Shown: in pieces, positions 28,456 through 37,942 of the stretch
Numbering within the stretch: the stretch's first letter is position 1
How the letters are laid out: each line of letters begins with the position of its first letter
DNA from: Oculatella sp. LEGE 06141
GTDB taxonomy: Bacteria > Cyanobacteriota > Cyanobacteriia > Elainellales > Elainellaceae
Length of the DNA stretch: 64,000 bases
NCBI RefSeq assembly: GCF_015207605.1
Contig: NZ_JADEWO010000030.1
Span: forward strand, 22,285-86,284
Reading direction: 5' to 3'
Notes under the pieces: generated by a model
Databases searched by the model: none
What the model saw: the letters and a program-made list of their open reading frames with translations, nothing else
What the model was told of the DNA's origin: nothing
Program-made: the position numbers and the translations under genes

Positions 28456-28673
28456 AGGTTGAGAAACTTAGGATCGAATGCAGCACGTTTGATCCGTTTA
28501 AAGCTACCTCAGCGACAGTTCATTGTTTTCTCGTCTTGGTGAAGAGACGATAGAAAATTTCCTAATTCTGTGTAGTTTGGGAAGGATGATCATAAATTAG
28601 AGAATCATGCTACCCCCAAATAACGCTTATCATGAATTGGGTTAATTCCATTCAACCTCTATGGGAATGTCAG

Positions 28674-28698
28674 GTTATCTGTGCTTTAGGAGATAACT
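28674..28698 (+). promoter_or_regulatory. Hairpin covering the ribosome-binding site of a small ORF
   Basis: GTTATCT (about 28674-28680) is complementary to AGATAAC (about 28692-28698). The right arm abuts the AGGAG Shine-Dalgarno that serves the ATG at 28700, so folding would occlude it. This is a possible translational control element. Confidence 0.35.
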
Positions 28699-28699
28699 A

Positions 28700-28836
28700 A
28701 TGGCATTTAAGAATGAGCAGAGTTGAGCGATCAGCAATTCCCTGATACCGAAATTGAAGTGGTGGACTACGGTCGGTTAGCCCCAAAACCCTTCCAGACG
28801 CGTAACCAGAAGACGTATCGCCCAACAAAACGCTAG
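28700..28836 (+). pseudogene. Small ORF interrupted by a frame shift, coupled to the HNH gene
   Basis: ATG at 28700 with AGGAG at good spacing reads MAFKNEQS and stops at 28726. The continuation is in another frame: from TTG 28723 it reads LSDQQFPDTEIEVVDYG and on to the TAG at 28834-28836. The two parts would form one protein of about 45 residues with a basic tail (KPFQTRNQKTYRPTKR) if one nucleotide were missing near 28711-28722. The final TAG overlaps the GTG start of the HNH gene by 1 nt (TAGTG). This may be a real mutation, programmed frameshifting or a sequencing error. Function unknown. Confidence 0.4.
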
Positions 28837-29294
28837 TGAGGTCTATTGTGAACCTTGAAGACAAGGAGCTAAAGGAGTTATTTAAACTAGCCGATCAGAT
28901 TGGCAAAAAACGGTATCACAAGCTGACTCGGCAGGATCTGGAGGATTACAAGCAATTTGATCACTGGCGATACGTCAATGGTGATAGTGAGTGTGGCACA
29001 ACCCAGGAGAGTCAGGATTGGGTAAAAGAGCATTCAGATTGGCATCCCATTTGTGAAACGAGATTTTCTGAATGTGGGGGTAGAACCATTGACCACAAAC
29101 TGCCGCGATCGCAATATCCCTGGCTATCAATGAACCTTCAGAATTTCTGGGTGATTTGCAGAGCATGTAACCAGGAAAAGGGTGAGAAGCATTGGTTCGA
29201 ATATGAACACTATATGCTCACTCGTTATCCGGATCGTTTACCCGCCATTCAAACGGTGCGTCCGATTCACTTGTTAAGGTCGTTGAAGGAATAG
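28836..29294 (+). CDS. HNH endonuclease domain protein
   Basis: 152 residues from GTG 28836 (GTG 28848 also possible). The C-terminal half is an HNH nuclease: a Cys-bearing segment CETRFSECGG, then RTIDHKLPRSQYPW with the catalytic His, NLQNFWVICRACN with the central Asn and zinc-type Cys, and NQEKGEK in place of the final His (HNN variant). The N-terminus is helical and charged. The start overlaps the stop of the small ORF before it. Stand-alone HNH proteins occur in mobile elements, phages and as housekeeping genes. The neighbouring repeat hints at transfer. Confidence 0.8.
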   Translation: MRSIVNLEDKELKELFKLADQIGKKRYHKLTRQDLEDYKQFDHWRYVNGDSECGTTQESQDWVKEHSDWHPICETRFSECGGRTIDHKLPRSQYPWLSMNLQNFWVICRACNQEKGEKHWFEYEHYMLTRYPDRLPAIQTVRPIHLLRSLKE

Positions 29295-29325
29295 GGCGAT
29301 TTCCCTTAACGTATCATCGAGCCGT

Positions 29326-30453
29326 TTACCCCAGAGGTTCGGGATAGACCAAACAATGCGCCAGCCCATCCAGCAATTGCTGATTTTCGGCTTCGGTTCG
29401 CACCGCCACACGAAAATACCGATCGCCCAATTCTGGAAAGCTAATGCAATCTCGAATCAAGATACAGCGCTGCTTGAGCAGTTGATGCTGCAACTGCGTG
29501 GTGGACTGTTGAGACTGAACCAGTAAAAAATTAGCCGCACTGGGTAAGGGATGTAAACCTGGGATGGCAGACAACCCCGCAAAGAGCTGCGATCGCGCCT
29601 GTTGTACCCATGTCCAGGTTTGGTGTTGAAACGCAGTATCCTGAACCACGATCGCCCCGGCTGCTGCCGCCAGGGAATTCACTGACCACGGATCGCGCCA
29701 CTGCTGCCAGCGCTGTAGCCGATCGGGATGGGCGATCGCATAACCTAACCGCAGACCCGCCAAACTGTAAAACTTGGTGAGCGATCGCAGCACGACCAGG
29801 TTGGGATGATCTGAAACGCGATCGATCAGGCTCTGCTGCTGATCGGGTGGCAAAAAGTCCATAAAGGCTTCATCCACCACCACCAGGGCAAACTGCTCAA
29901 GATAGGGCAAAATCGCCGACGTTGAAAATAACTGCCCGGTGGGGTTGTGCGGGTTATTCAGAAGTAGCCCAACCGATTGCCGACGCAGAGAAGTGAACGG
30001 TGCCGAGATAGAAAAATCGGCACCCTCACTACCGATTTCACTCGATGCGTCAAACTGTGGTAAGGGTTGAGCCACGACATTGGCAGAGAAAGCCGCTAAA
30101 GCTCGTCGATAGTCGCTAAAGGAAGGTGTGAGGAGGTAAACCGCGTCTAGTTCCGCTAGCTCTCTAGCCGCCCAGGTCAGCAACTCTGCCGAGCCGTTTC
30201 CCGGCAAAATCCAGTCCATCGGAACCTGATGGAACTGACTGAGGGCATGGCGCAGATCCCCATAGTTGGGGTCGGGGTAATGAGGCAGGCGGTTGAGATG
30301 CGTGTGAATGGTGGCGATCGCCGCCTGCGGTGGCCCTAACGGATTGATGCTAGCGGAAAAGTCAAGAATATCAGAGGGGGAACAGCCTGATAGCGCCGCC
30401 GCCCAGGCTAAGTTCCCCCCATGTGTAGGTCGCGTCGAAGACAAATCTTGCAC
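29326..30453 (-). CDS. cobD: Threonine-phosphate decarboxylase CobD (HisC-like aminotransferase fold)
   Basis: Makes (R)-1-amino-2-propanol phosphate for the cobalamin nucleotide loop. 375 residues. THGGNLAWAAAL and LDFSASINPLGPP near the start are diagnostic of CobD versus HisC. A class I/II aminotransferase core follows: GNGSAELL, LLNNPHNPTGQL, VVDEAFMDF, and the PLP-binding Lys in RSLTKFYSLAGLRLGY. A histidinol-phosphate aminotransferase is the main alternative. It lies 14 bp downstream of the HU gene on the same strand. cobS (15650) is far away. Confidence 0.88.
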   Translation of the reverse strand: MQDLSSTRPTHGGNLAWAAALSGCSPSDILDFSASINPLGPPQAAIATIHTHLNRLPHYPDPNYGDLRHALSQFHQVPMDWILPGNGSAELLTWAARELAELDAVYLLTPSFSDYRRALAAFSANVVAQPLPQFDASSEIGSEGADFSISAPFTSLRRQSVGLLLNNPHNPTGQLFSTSAILPYLEQFALVVVDEAFMDFLPPDQQQSLIDRVSDHPNLVVLRSLTKFYSLAGLRLGYAIAHPDRLQRWQQWRDPWSVNSLAAAAGAIVVQDTAFQHQTWTWVQQARSQLFAGLSAIPGLHPLPSAANFLLVQSQQSTTQLQHQLLKQRCILIRDCISFPELGDRYFRVAVRTEAENQQLLDGLAHCLVYPEPLG

Positions 30454-30467
30454 AGGTCAAGACTACA

Positions 30468-30746
30468 TTATTTGGAAGCGACTTTCTCCTTAAACAGTTT
30501 CCCAGCTGAAAAGGCTGGAACCTTCGTTGCAGGAATCTGCATGGCTTCTCCGGTTTTGGGGTTCCGTCCCTCACGCTCTTTGCGCTCGCGGGATTCAAAC
30601 GAACCAAAGCCAACGAGCGTCACCTTTTCGCCCGTAGACACCGCTTCCATGATGGAGTCAATGGCAGCCGTTAAGACGGCATCGGCCTGCTTCTTTGTGA
30701 CGCTGGCCTTTTCGGCCACCTTATCTACTAATTCGCCTTTGTTCAT
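30468..30746 (-). CDS. hup: Nucleoid protein HU
   Basis: 92 residues. A histone-like HU/IHF-family DNA-bending protein: MNKGELVDKVAEKASVTKKQAD, GEKVTLVGFGSFE, the DNA-grasping arm RKEREGRNPKTGE, and IPATKVPAFSAGKLFKE. The open frame runs to 30812, but the ATG at 30746 is fixed by an excellent Shine-Dalgarno (AAGGAG, 9 nt before). A small hairpin lies in its leader. It is likely abundant and constitutive. cobD follows 14 bp later. Confidence 0.97.
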   Translation of the reverse strand: MNKGELVDKVAEKASVTKKQADAVLTAAIDSIMEAVSTGEKVTLVGFGSFESRERKEREGRNPKTGEAMQIPATKVPAFSAGKLFKEKVASK

Positions 30747-30789
30747 ACAAGTCTCCTTTGATGATTTGTTACGCCAATCGTTCTCCCAA

Positions 30790-30805
30790 GATCTCTCTTG
30801 AGATC
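30790..30805 (-). promoter_or_regulatory. Leader hairpin upstream of the HU gene
   Basis: GATCTC-TCTT-GAGATC, flanked by CCC and GGGG that can extend the stem, lies about 45 nt before the HU start. The 5' leader is otherwise AT-rich and holds no gene to 31036. Role unknown: possible mRNA stabiliser or attenuator. Confidence 0.35.
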
Positions 30806-31036
30806 GGGGCACAGATATTCGAGAAGAGTTTCAAACCAAAATGCGGTACAAAATGGCTGAAACTACCGTGTACTCGAATTTTCAATGCTTTATTCTAATG
30901 GCTGACTGGCAAATCTGTAACGTTGAAACCTTTAATTTATGTTCTTTTGCGGCTTTTAAAGAGGATTTTGCCACATTTTGCGTTCCAAATCATAAATAAC
31001 TGTCTATTGAAAGGGGCGATCGTGATAGAAAATACC

Positions 31037-34000
31037 CTATTCATGCGGGGTGCCGTAGCCGCCGCCGCCTGGGGTTTCAATCACCACGACATCCCCCGGC
31101 TGTACGGCAACTTCCGCCTTGCCAGCCAGGGTTTCAATCTGACCGTCCTGGCGCTCAACCCAGTTGTGGCCGACTGTTCCGGGTTTGCCACCCGCCAAAC
31201 CAAAAGGAGGCACGATGCGATGCCCCGACAGAATAGCCGCCGTCATTGGTTCCCGAAATTGCAGGCGACGGATGACACCATTACCGCCCCGATGCTGCCC
31301 TGCCCCGCCGCTGTTGGCGCGAATGGCAAAGTTTTCTAACAAAACGGGAAACCGCCACTCCAACACTTCAGGATCGGTGAGGCGAGAGTTGGTCATGTGG
31401 GTTTGTACCGCGTCGGTACCGTCAAACTCGGCTCCTGCCCCTGAACCACCGCAAATGGTTTCGTAATATTGGTGGCGATCGCTGCCAAATGTAAAGTTAT
31501 TCATGGTTCCTTGCGCTGCCGCCATCACGCCTAGCGCTCCATACAGGGCGTTGGCGATCGCCTGCGAGGTTTCCACATTCCCCGCCACCACTGCCGCTGG
31601 ATAGCGCGGATGCAGCATACAGCCTTCTGGCACGATGATATCTAGCGGTTTGAGACAGCCTGCATTTAAGGGGATATCGTCATTGACCAACGTGCGAAAC
31701 ACATAGAGTACCACCGCTTTGCAGATGGCAAGCGGGGCATTAACGTTACTCGGCTGTTGGGGGGAGGTGCCTGTGAAATCAATGACAGCGGTGCGATCGG
31801 TGCGATCGATCGTAATGTTGACCTGAATCTGGCTCCCGTCATCGGTAGGATAGGTAAACTGCCCGTCCTTTAGCACGCCAATCACCCGGCGTACCGATGC
31901 TTCAGCATTATCTTGAACATGCTGCATGTACGCTTGCACCGTTGCCAAGCCATAATGCACCACCATTCGCTGCAACTCTTGCGCTCCCCGTTCATTGGCT
32001 GCAATTTGGGCTTGCAGGTCAGCAATGTTTTGTGTGGGGTTACGAACTGGATAACGCCCAGCGGTCAACAACTCTAAAAAGGCCGACTCACGAAACTGAC
32101 CTTGCTCAACGATCGGAAACTGATCGATTAATACCCCCTCTTGCTCGATCGTGGTGCTGTGCGGCGGCATGGAGCCAGGAGTGATGCCACCAATATCGGC
32201 ATGATGACCGCGAGCTGCCACATAAAACAAAGGCCGTTGCTGTGGAGTTAAATCCGTTAAATCCGTCAAATCCGTTGCATCCGGGGCATCTGGGGGAGCG
32301 ATCGCCACAAACACAGGAGTAATCACCGTGATATCGGGCAGGTGGGTGCCGCCGTTGTAGGGATTGTTCAGCACATACACATCACCGGGTTTCAGCGTAT
32401 CCCCTTTGGCCGTCATTAAACTTTGAACGCTTTCGCTCATGGAGCCTAAATGCACGGGAATGTGCGGTGCATTCGCAACAAGCTGTCCGTTTTGGTCAAA
32501 CACAGCGCAGGAAAAATCGAGCCGCTCTTTGATGTTGACGGAGTAGCTGGTGTTTTGCAGGGTAATCCCCATTTCTTCTGCGATCGCCCGAAACAGATTG
32601 TTGAAGATCTCCAGCAACACCGGATCGGGAGTTGCCACGCCACGCATGGAGGACTCGCCCACCCGACGGGATCGCTCCTCTGAAGGAACAGCAACCTTGC
32701 TCAAAACCAGATGACCGTGCGGCGTTAGCTCGGCCTGCCAGCCCGGTTCCACAATGTTGGTACTGGTGGGTTCCAGCAAAATGGCAGGGCCAACAATGCG
32801 ATCGCCACGGCACAGATCGTCGCGTTGAAAGACCGGAGTATCATGCCATGCCGTTTGGGTATACATGGGGACAGTGGCGATCGGCTCTAATGGCGTGGTG
32901 CGATCGGCTTCTAAGCGCGATTCTGCCGGAGAAGCCGTTTTGCCAATCACTTCCACCGAAACCGCTTCAACCAAAAGCGCCTTGTTCTGAAAGGTGAAGC
33001 CATAGCGCTGCTGGTACGCCTGCTCGAACTGAGACACCATTCCATCAAGCGTGCCAAAGTCTACAATGAGGGCGGAATCGGTGCCCTCGTAGCGCAAATG
33101 CACTTTGGGCAAGATGGTAAGCGAGTGTTCAGACTGAAGCGGCGAGTCCTGGTTGGTGGTGGTGATGCCCTGCGCCTGCATCTCGGCTCTGCCATCAACG
33201 GCCAGACTCGTTAGAATTTGCTCCAGCTCTGCCATTCGTTCAGCGGTGAGTCTGGCTTCGATCGCCCGTTCTCGGATGGTGCTGAGGTCAGCCAATCCCA
33301 TGCCATAGGCAGATAGCACACCAGCATAAGGATGAAGAAACACCTGTTTCATCCCCAGGGCATCGGCAATCATACAGGCGTGCTGGCCGCCTGCTCCACC
33401 AAAACAGCAAAGGGTATAGTCGGTGATGTCGTAGCCCCGCTGCACCGAGATTTTTTTGATGGCGCTAGCCATGCGGTCAATGGCGATCGCCAAAAATCCT
33501 TCAGCCACCTCTGGTACAGCTAATTCCTGCCCCTGGGTTTTGGCCTGAATCTCTGCGGCCAGTTCAGCGAATTTGTGGCGCACCACCTCTGCATCCAGCG
33601 GCAAGTTACCCTCTACACCAAACACCGCCGGAAAAAACGCAGGCTGAATCTTACCGAGCATGACGTTGCAGTCCGTTACCGTCAGCGGCCCTGCTTTGCG
33701 ATAACAGGCTGGCCCCGGATTGGCTCCCGCCGATTCTGGCCCAACGCGATAGCGGGCACCGTCAAACCTCAGAATTGATCCACCTCCCGCTGCGACGGTA
33801 TGAATGGACATCATGGGTGCCCGGAGGCGAACGCCCGCCACTTCGGTTTCAAAGGTGCGCTCATACTCGCCGTTGTAATGCGAGACATCCGTAGACGTGC
33901 CGCCCATGTCAAAGCCAATGATCCGAGTGAATCCCGCCATTTTGCTGGTTTGTACAGCTCCAACAATGCCTCCGGCAGGGCCTGAAAGAATACTGTCTTT

Positions 34001-34819
34001 GCCCTGAAACAAATCAGCATCCGTTAGTCCACCGTTGGATTGCATAAACATCAGTTTTGCAGCGGGGGCATTCGCCGCGCGATCGCCCTGTAACTCGGCG
34101 GCAATGCGCTCGACATAGCGCCGCAGAATCGGTGACAGATACGCATCAACGACAGTGGTATCGCCCCGGCTTACCAGTTTCATTAATGGGCTAACTTGAT
34201 GAGAGATCGACACTTGCGTAAAGCCGATCGCTTTTACCACATCAGCCAGTTGTCGCTCATGCTCAGGGTAACGATACCCATGCAGAAGAACGATCGCACA
34301 GGCGCGAATGCCGTCTGCATACGCCGCTTGCAGCGGTGCCAGCAATGGCTCAACCTGTACCGGACGCAGTTCCTCCCCCTGAGCGCTATAGCGTTCATCC
34401 ACTTCAATCACTTGCTCGTACAGCAGTTCGGGCAGCACAATCTGACGGGCAAAAATATCGGGACGGTTTTGGTACGCAATCCGCAGGGCATCCCGAAACC
34501 CTTTGGTGATTAATAAGAGAGTGCGATCGCCTTTGCGCTCTAATAGGGCATTGGTAGCAACCGTTGTTCCCATCTTGATGACGGCAATCTGCTCCGATGG
34601 AATGGGAGCATTGGCAGCAATACCCAACACCTCTCGAATTCCTTGCAGCGGCGCATCGGCATACCGTTCTGGATTCTCGGACAGCAGCTTATGTACCACC
34701 AGGCTGCCGTCTGGTCGCTGAGCAACAAGATCCGTAAACGTACCGCCGCGATCGATCCAGAATTGCCAGCGGTCTGGCCGAGTTGCTTCAGAAAAATCAC
34801 CAGACTCAACAGCCGTCAT
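31037..34819 (-). CDS. oplAH: Fused 5-oxoprolinase (hydantoinase A + B type)
   Basis: 1260 residues in one chain. The N-terminal half (to about 690) is hydantoinase A/OXP alpha: [42 protein letters not shown] and [12 protein letters not shown] are phosphate-binding landmarks. The C-terminal half (from about 715) is hydantoinase [39 protein letters not shown] and [15 protein letters not shown]. This is the fused layout of eukaryotic and cyanobacterial ATP-dependent 5-oxoprolinase, which converts 5-oxoproline to glutamate. A short [10 protein letters not shown] repeat lies in the B half. ATG 34819 has AGGGAG upstream. It is a single gene. Confidence 0.93.
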   Translation of the reverse strand: MTAVESGDFSEATRPDRWQFWIDRGGTFTDLVAQRPDGSLVVHKLLSENPERYADAPLQGIREVLGIAANAPIPSEQIAVIKMGTTVATNALLERKGDRTLLLITKGFRDALRIAYQNRPDIFARQIVLPELLYEQVIEVDERYSAQGEELRPVQVEPLLAPLQAAYADGIRACAIVLLHGYRYPEHERQLADVVKAIGFTQVSISHQVSPLMKLVSRGDTTVVDAYLSPILRRYVERIAAELQGDRAANAPAAKLMFMQSNGGLTDADLFQGKDSILSGPAGGIVGAVQTSKMAGFTRIIGFDMGGTSTDVSHYNGEYERTFETEVAGVRLRAPMMSIHTVAAGGGSILRFDGARYRVGPESAGANPGPACYRKAGPLTVTDCNVMLGKIQPAFFPAVFGVEGNLPLDAEVVRHKFAELAAEIQAKTQGQELAVPEVAEGFLAIAIDRMASAIKKISVQRGYDITDYTLCCFGGAGGQHACMIADALGMKQVFLHPYAGVLSAYGMGLADLSTIRERAIEARLTAERMAELEQILTSLAVDGRAEMQAQGITTTNQDSPLQSEHSLTILPKVHLRYEGTDSALIVDFGTLDGMVSQFEQAYQQRYGFTFQNKALLVEAVSVEVIGKTASPAESRLEADRTTPLEPIATVPMYTQTAWHDTPVFQRDDLCRGDRIVGPAILLEPTSTNIVEPGWQAELTPHGHLVLSKVAVPSEERSRRVGESSMRGVATPDPVLLEIFNNLFRAIAEEMGITLQNTSYSVNIKERLDFSCAVFDQNGQLVANAPHIPVHLGSMSESVQSLMTAKGDTLKPGDVYVLNNPYNGGTHLPDITVITPVFVAIAPPDAPDATDLTDLTDLTPQQRPLFYVAARGHHADIGGITPGSMPPHSTTIEQEGVLIDQFPIVEQGQFRESAFLELLTAGRYPVRNPTQNIADLQAQIAANERGAQELQRMVVHYGLATVQAYMQHVQDNAEASVRRVIGVLKDGQFTYPTDDGSQIQVNITIDRTDRTAVIDFTGTSPQQPSNVNAPLAICKAVVLYVFRTLVNDDIPLNAGCLKPLDIIVPEGCMLHPRYPAAVVAGNVETSQAIANALYGALGVMAAAQGTMNNFTFGSDRHQYYETICGGSGAGAEFDGTDAVQTHMTNSRLTDPEVLEWRFPVLLENFAIRANSGGAGQHRGGNGVIRRLQFREPMTAAILSGHRIVPPFGLAGGKPGTVGHNWVERQDGQIETLAGKAEVAVQPGDVVVIETPGGGGYGTPHE

Positions 34820-35052
34820 GCCAAACTCCCTAATGTCAGTTCTGTCTGATTCCGCGTCTACTGACTACGGTAAATCTATTCTGGCAAGGGTGGCGGTGCG
34901 CGATCGCCATCCGATTGGCAAACCTTGGGGAAACTATGGTGGTAATCCTACTGACTGCCCAATTCACCCGCAGAGAACTTCCGTGATTCTGCACAGTTAT
35001 CCCGTTGGGAAGATTTCTAGTATGAACCCATTCAATGCGATGGGGCATGGCA

Positions 35053-35265
35053 ATGACGACTTACCAACCTCTGCTTGTAGCGATCGGCCATTACTCTCAC
35101 CTTAAATTGCGCTGGAAATGGCTACTGGCCGAGTTGGTTCTGGAATCGCTCATGCTAATTGCTCCCGTGAATTTAGATTTTTTAGGAGCCGTGAGTGAGT
35201 ACCTGGTGGATGAGGGACGCGGCAAGGTTGAACTTGCCATCGGTCAGAGGCTTGCGACGGCTTAG
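35053..35265 (+). CDS. Possible small protein, weak support
   Basis: 70 residues from ATG 35053 (GGGGCATGGCA upstream offers a weak Shine-Dalgarno). It begins MTTYQPLLVAIGHYSH and has a hydrophobic middle (LLAELVLESLMLIAPVNLDFLG). I recognise nothing in it. The rest of the 34820-35582 gap holds no better candidate, apart from the terminator at 35462. It may be chance. Confidence 0.3.
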   Translation: MTTYQPLLVAIGHYSHLKLRWKWLLAELVLESLMLIAPVNLDFLGAVSEYLVDEGRGKVELAIGQRLATA

Positions 35266-35461
35266 ACGACCATCACAACGTCTGTCCTTCGTTTCGCTCT
35301 AGTCTCTGTCAGACGAACTAGTCACTATTGCCTAGTGGGGTTTACCCAGAAGGATGGGTAGATCTCCGACTATACACTGACGAGAAAACGTAGGATTATT
35401 AATTCATACAAAAAGCGCTGACCACTCCATTGATATAATCGGTCAGCATATAACATAAACA

Positions 35462-35488
35462 AAGCCCTGATCTCATGGATCAGGGCTT
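35462..35488. terminator. Hairpin downstream of dnaN
   Basis: AAGCCCTGATC (35462-35472), loop TCATG, GATCAGGGCTT (35478-35488): a perfect 11-bp stem, about 95 bp beyond the dnaN stop, with T-rich sequence on the plus side (TTATTGTTTT). A looser hairpin GCTGACC/GGTCAGC (35417-35447) lies next to it. Confidence 0.65.
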
Positions 35489-35557
35489 ATTGTTTTAGTT
35501 GGGGCACTCACCACAGATCTGGACAATTACATACTAAGTTGGACACCATTAGGCTCC

Positions 35558-35593
35558 TACATTGTCAAGATCGGATACATTGTCAAGATCGGA
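35558..35593. repeat. 18-bp perfect tandem duplication across the dnaN stop
   Basis: TACATTGTCAAGATCGGA occurs twice head to tail (35558-35575 and 35576-35593). The right copy contains the dnaN stop codon and the last codons (QIRS end). The left copy lies just 3' of the gene, so the protein is unchanged. Confidence 0.85.
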
Positions 35594-36752
35594 TCTGAAC
35601 TGGCATTACCAGATATGTCATCTTCATTCCCCCCAGAGGAGACATCACAGATGGACTGGTAGAGGCATTGAATTGCATCTGCACCTCGGAGGTGGTGAAC
35701 GCCTTTAGACCTTCGAGCAGATAGCGCACATTAAACGCAATGTCCAAATCTTCTCCAGAGATTTGTGCCGCAACCGATTCCCGTCCGCTGCCCACATCCT
35801 GAGCATCCACCGAGAGTACAAATTCCTGCTTGACGCTGTCGAGACTTAACTTGACGATGCTGTTTTTTTGATCGGCTAAGACTGCAATTCGCTCTAGCGC
35901 ACTCATAAACAGGCGACGATCGGCGGTCATTTGACGCGAAAACTGGCGCGGAATTAGTTGGCGATAGTTGGGATATTGCCCTTCTAGCAGGCGGCTGGTG
36001 ATGCGCTGATGCTCCCATTCAAAAATAAGCTGCCCCTGGTCGAAGCGAACGGCGATCGCCTCTGTGGACTGATGCATTTGCAGCATTCGCTCCAGCTCTC
36101 GTAACGCTTTGGCGGGAACCGTCACATCAAACTCTGTCGCGTTATTGGGCTGGCTGGTCGGCGCGGCATCGGTTGGCTCACGGTCATCGGCAGCATTATT
36201 GGTTTGCACAACAGCCAGCCGATGCCCATCCGTCGCCGCAAACTCCAGCCCATCCGGGTCTACCGTGACATGAACCCCGGTCAACACCTGCTTCGATTCA
36301 TCGGAACTGGTGGAAAATAGCGAGCCGCGCAACCCTTCCACCAACGCTTCTACCGGAAGATGAGCCACATCGCCTTCTTCGATGGTGGGCAGGTCTGGAT
36401 ACTCTTCGGCTCCCATGCCTCGCACCTGATACCGCCCAAAGGCGCAGGTGATGGTGGCGATCGTGTCGTTGTCTTCTGTTTCTAAAATTAGTTCCCCTTC
36501 CGGCAGGCGAGACACAATATCACCCAGCAGTTTGGCCGGAAGCGTTAGAGTGCCGCCCGTTTCCACATGAACATCAAAGCTTGTTTGCACCCCCAGGCTC
36601 AGGTCAAATCCGGTGAGGCGAACTTTTTGGGTATCTTCGTCTGCCACCAGCAAAACGTTTGCCAATACCGGATGGCTAGGCCGAGTGGGCACCGCTCGGC
36701 TAACCAACGACAGGTGGGTATTGAGTTCACTTTGAGTGCAGATGAGTTTCAT
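35583..36752 (-). CDS. dnaN: DNA polymerase III sliding clamp (beta subunit)
   Basis: 389 residues, the normal size. The three-domain clamp begins MKLICTQSELNTHLSLVSRAVPTRP. Landmarks: VLLVADEDTQKVRLTGFDLSLGV, GRYQVRGMGAEEYPDLP, TDGHRLAVV, SRLLEGQYPNYRQLIP, and the C-terminal protein-binding MPVQIRS-type end (M-P-V-R/Q). It encircles DNA and tethers polymerase. It is transcribed away from the putative oriC that lies directly upstream. In several cyanobacteria dnaN sits beside the origin. Confidence 0.98.
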   Translation of the reverse strand: MKLICTQSELNTHLSLVSRAVPTRPSHPVLANVLLVADEDTQKVRLTGFDLSLGVQTSFDVHVETGGTLTLPAKLLGDIVSRLPEGELILETEDNDTIATITCAFGRYQVRGMGAEEYPDLPTIEEGDVAHLPVEALVEGLRGSLFSTSSDESKQVLTGVHVTVDPDGLEFAATDGHRLAVVQTNNAADDREPTDAAPTSQPNNATEFDVTVPAKALRELERMLQMHQSTEAIAVRFDQGQLIFEWEHQRITSRLLEGQYPNYRQLIPRQFSRQMTADRRLFMSALERIAVLADQKNSIVKLSLDSVKQEFVLSVDAQDVGSGRESVAAQISGEDLDIAFNVRYLLEGLKAFTTSEVQMQFNASTSPSVMSPLGGMKMTYLVMPVQIRS

Positions 36753-36933
36753 GGATGGAATAGCCTGACTGAGCGTGATTCAACCGTGGACAAAAAAGTT
36801 TGAGTGCCCGATGGCGACACATCAAAAAAAGTAGCGTTAACTTAGTCGCTTGGAAGGCGATCGTACCACCCTTACCCGTCAGGTTCAATTTACCGTTTCT
36901 GCGCTGCTTTAAACGGATCGATCGATCAGAGAT

Positions 36934-37146
36934 CTTTAAAAATTCTAGTAGTAGTAGAGGCTGTGGAAAATGTGGAAAAAGTTGTGGGATCACGCCCTAT
37001 CAGGCTTTTAAGCTTCTTATACCCTGTGGAAAACATGTGGAAAAAGAGGGGCGTTGATCGTGCAGTATTTATACCTACCACTGTTTTCCCTTTAAAGCCA
37101 TCATTTATCCCCTGGCTTTCCCCTGAAAAGAGGCCAATTTTCCACA
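36934..37146. other. oriC: Putative chromosomal replication origin (oriC) with DnaA boxes and DnaA-trio
   Basis: The gap upstream of dnaN holds five exact copies of the cyanobacterial DnaA box TTTTCCACA/TGTGGAAAA: 36962-36970, 36971-36979, 37025-37033, 37036-37044 and, in the opposite orientation, 37138-37146. Just left of the first box lies TAG repeated four times (36946-36957). It is separated from the box by AGGC and preceded by AT-rich TTTAAAAATTC (36935-36945). Read from the other strand, the order is DnaA box, GC-rich spacer, CTA repeats, as in the DnaA-trio unwinding module described for Bacillus. The region has no gene. Confidence 0.85.
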
Positions 37147-37357
37147 GATAATCCAGGGTTCTCCACACGCTAGTTACTGCTTAATAATTCTTTACAGGGA
37201 TCTGAGAGCCAGATCTGGAGGGGCTGAAATCTGCGCTGGGCGATCGTTTGGAAAAAAATTGATCCAACTCACAGCGGAGAGTACAATTGTACTTCATTCG
37301 GTGCTGCATTGGTACCGTTCTTTCAAGGTTCCCAAACGGCTGCAAAAAGAGGTTGCT

Positions 37358-37942
37358 ATGAGCGTGGAGCAAACCAGCCAACTGATTCAGTTAATTCTGA
37401 ATTCAGTGCTGATGGTAACGGCATGTGTGATGGCTCTGGGAAGTCTGGTTATGCGCCATGCTGCAATCAACGATCGCCTCAAAACGACTCATCGAGAATA
37501 CTCGGAGCTATGTAGTGATAGGGACATATTTAGGAGCGATCGCCTGCTGCAACTCAAGAGCCAATTGCGGCAATTGAGACAGCGATATCGCATGGCCTAC
37601 CGTAGCGTATTGGCCTTGCATTATGCGCTGCTGCTGTTTGTCGCCAGTACGTTCATCACCACATTAAGAGCGACCTTGCATCAGGACTGGCTCATTCCGG
37701 GCGGCCTGATTCTGTTTACCGCTGGAATAGGGCTGTTGCTGGTAGGACTGGGATTCGCGCTAATGGATGTTCATACGTCTGGCCAACCCTTTTGGATGGA
37801 ACCGCACGGGATGATCGGCATGGGAACCGCAACCACCGATAAGACGCTGCATGATGCAAGAGCCGCCTCGTCGATTTATCCCCTGCCGCAACGAGTGGTG
37901 CAGCCACGCCCGATTCGCCGTAAGACTGGAACCGACTACTAG
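37358..37942 (+). CDS. DUF2721-family membrane protein
   Basis: 194 residues from ATG 37358, with AGAGG 7 nt upstream; the frame open from 37259 runs into the origin region and is not credible. Hydrophobic helices at about 8-30 and two near 90-145 (ALHYALLLFVASTFITTL, LILFTAGIGLLLVGLGFALMDV) flank a charged cytoplasmic-looking coiled segment (LLQLKSQLRQLRQRY). This is the DUF2721 layout. Function unknown. Its stop shares CTAG with the convergent stop of the next gene. Confidence 0.8.
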   Translation: MSVEQTSQLIQLILNSVLMVTACVMALGSLVMRHAAINDRLKTTHREYSELCSDRDIFRSDRLLQLKSQLRQLRQRYRMAYRSVLALHYALLLFVASTFITTLRATLHQDWLIPGGLILFTAGIGLLLVGLGFALMDVHTSGQPFWMEPHGMIGMGTATTDKTLHDARAASSIYPLPQRVVQPRPIRRKTGTDY

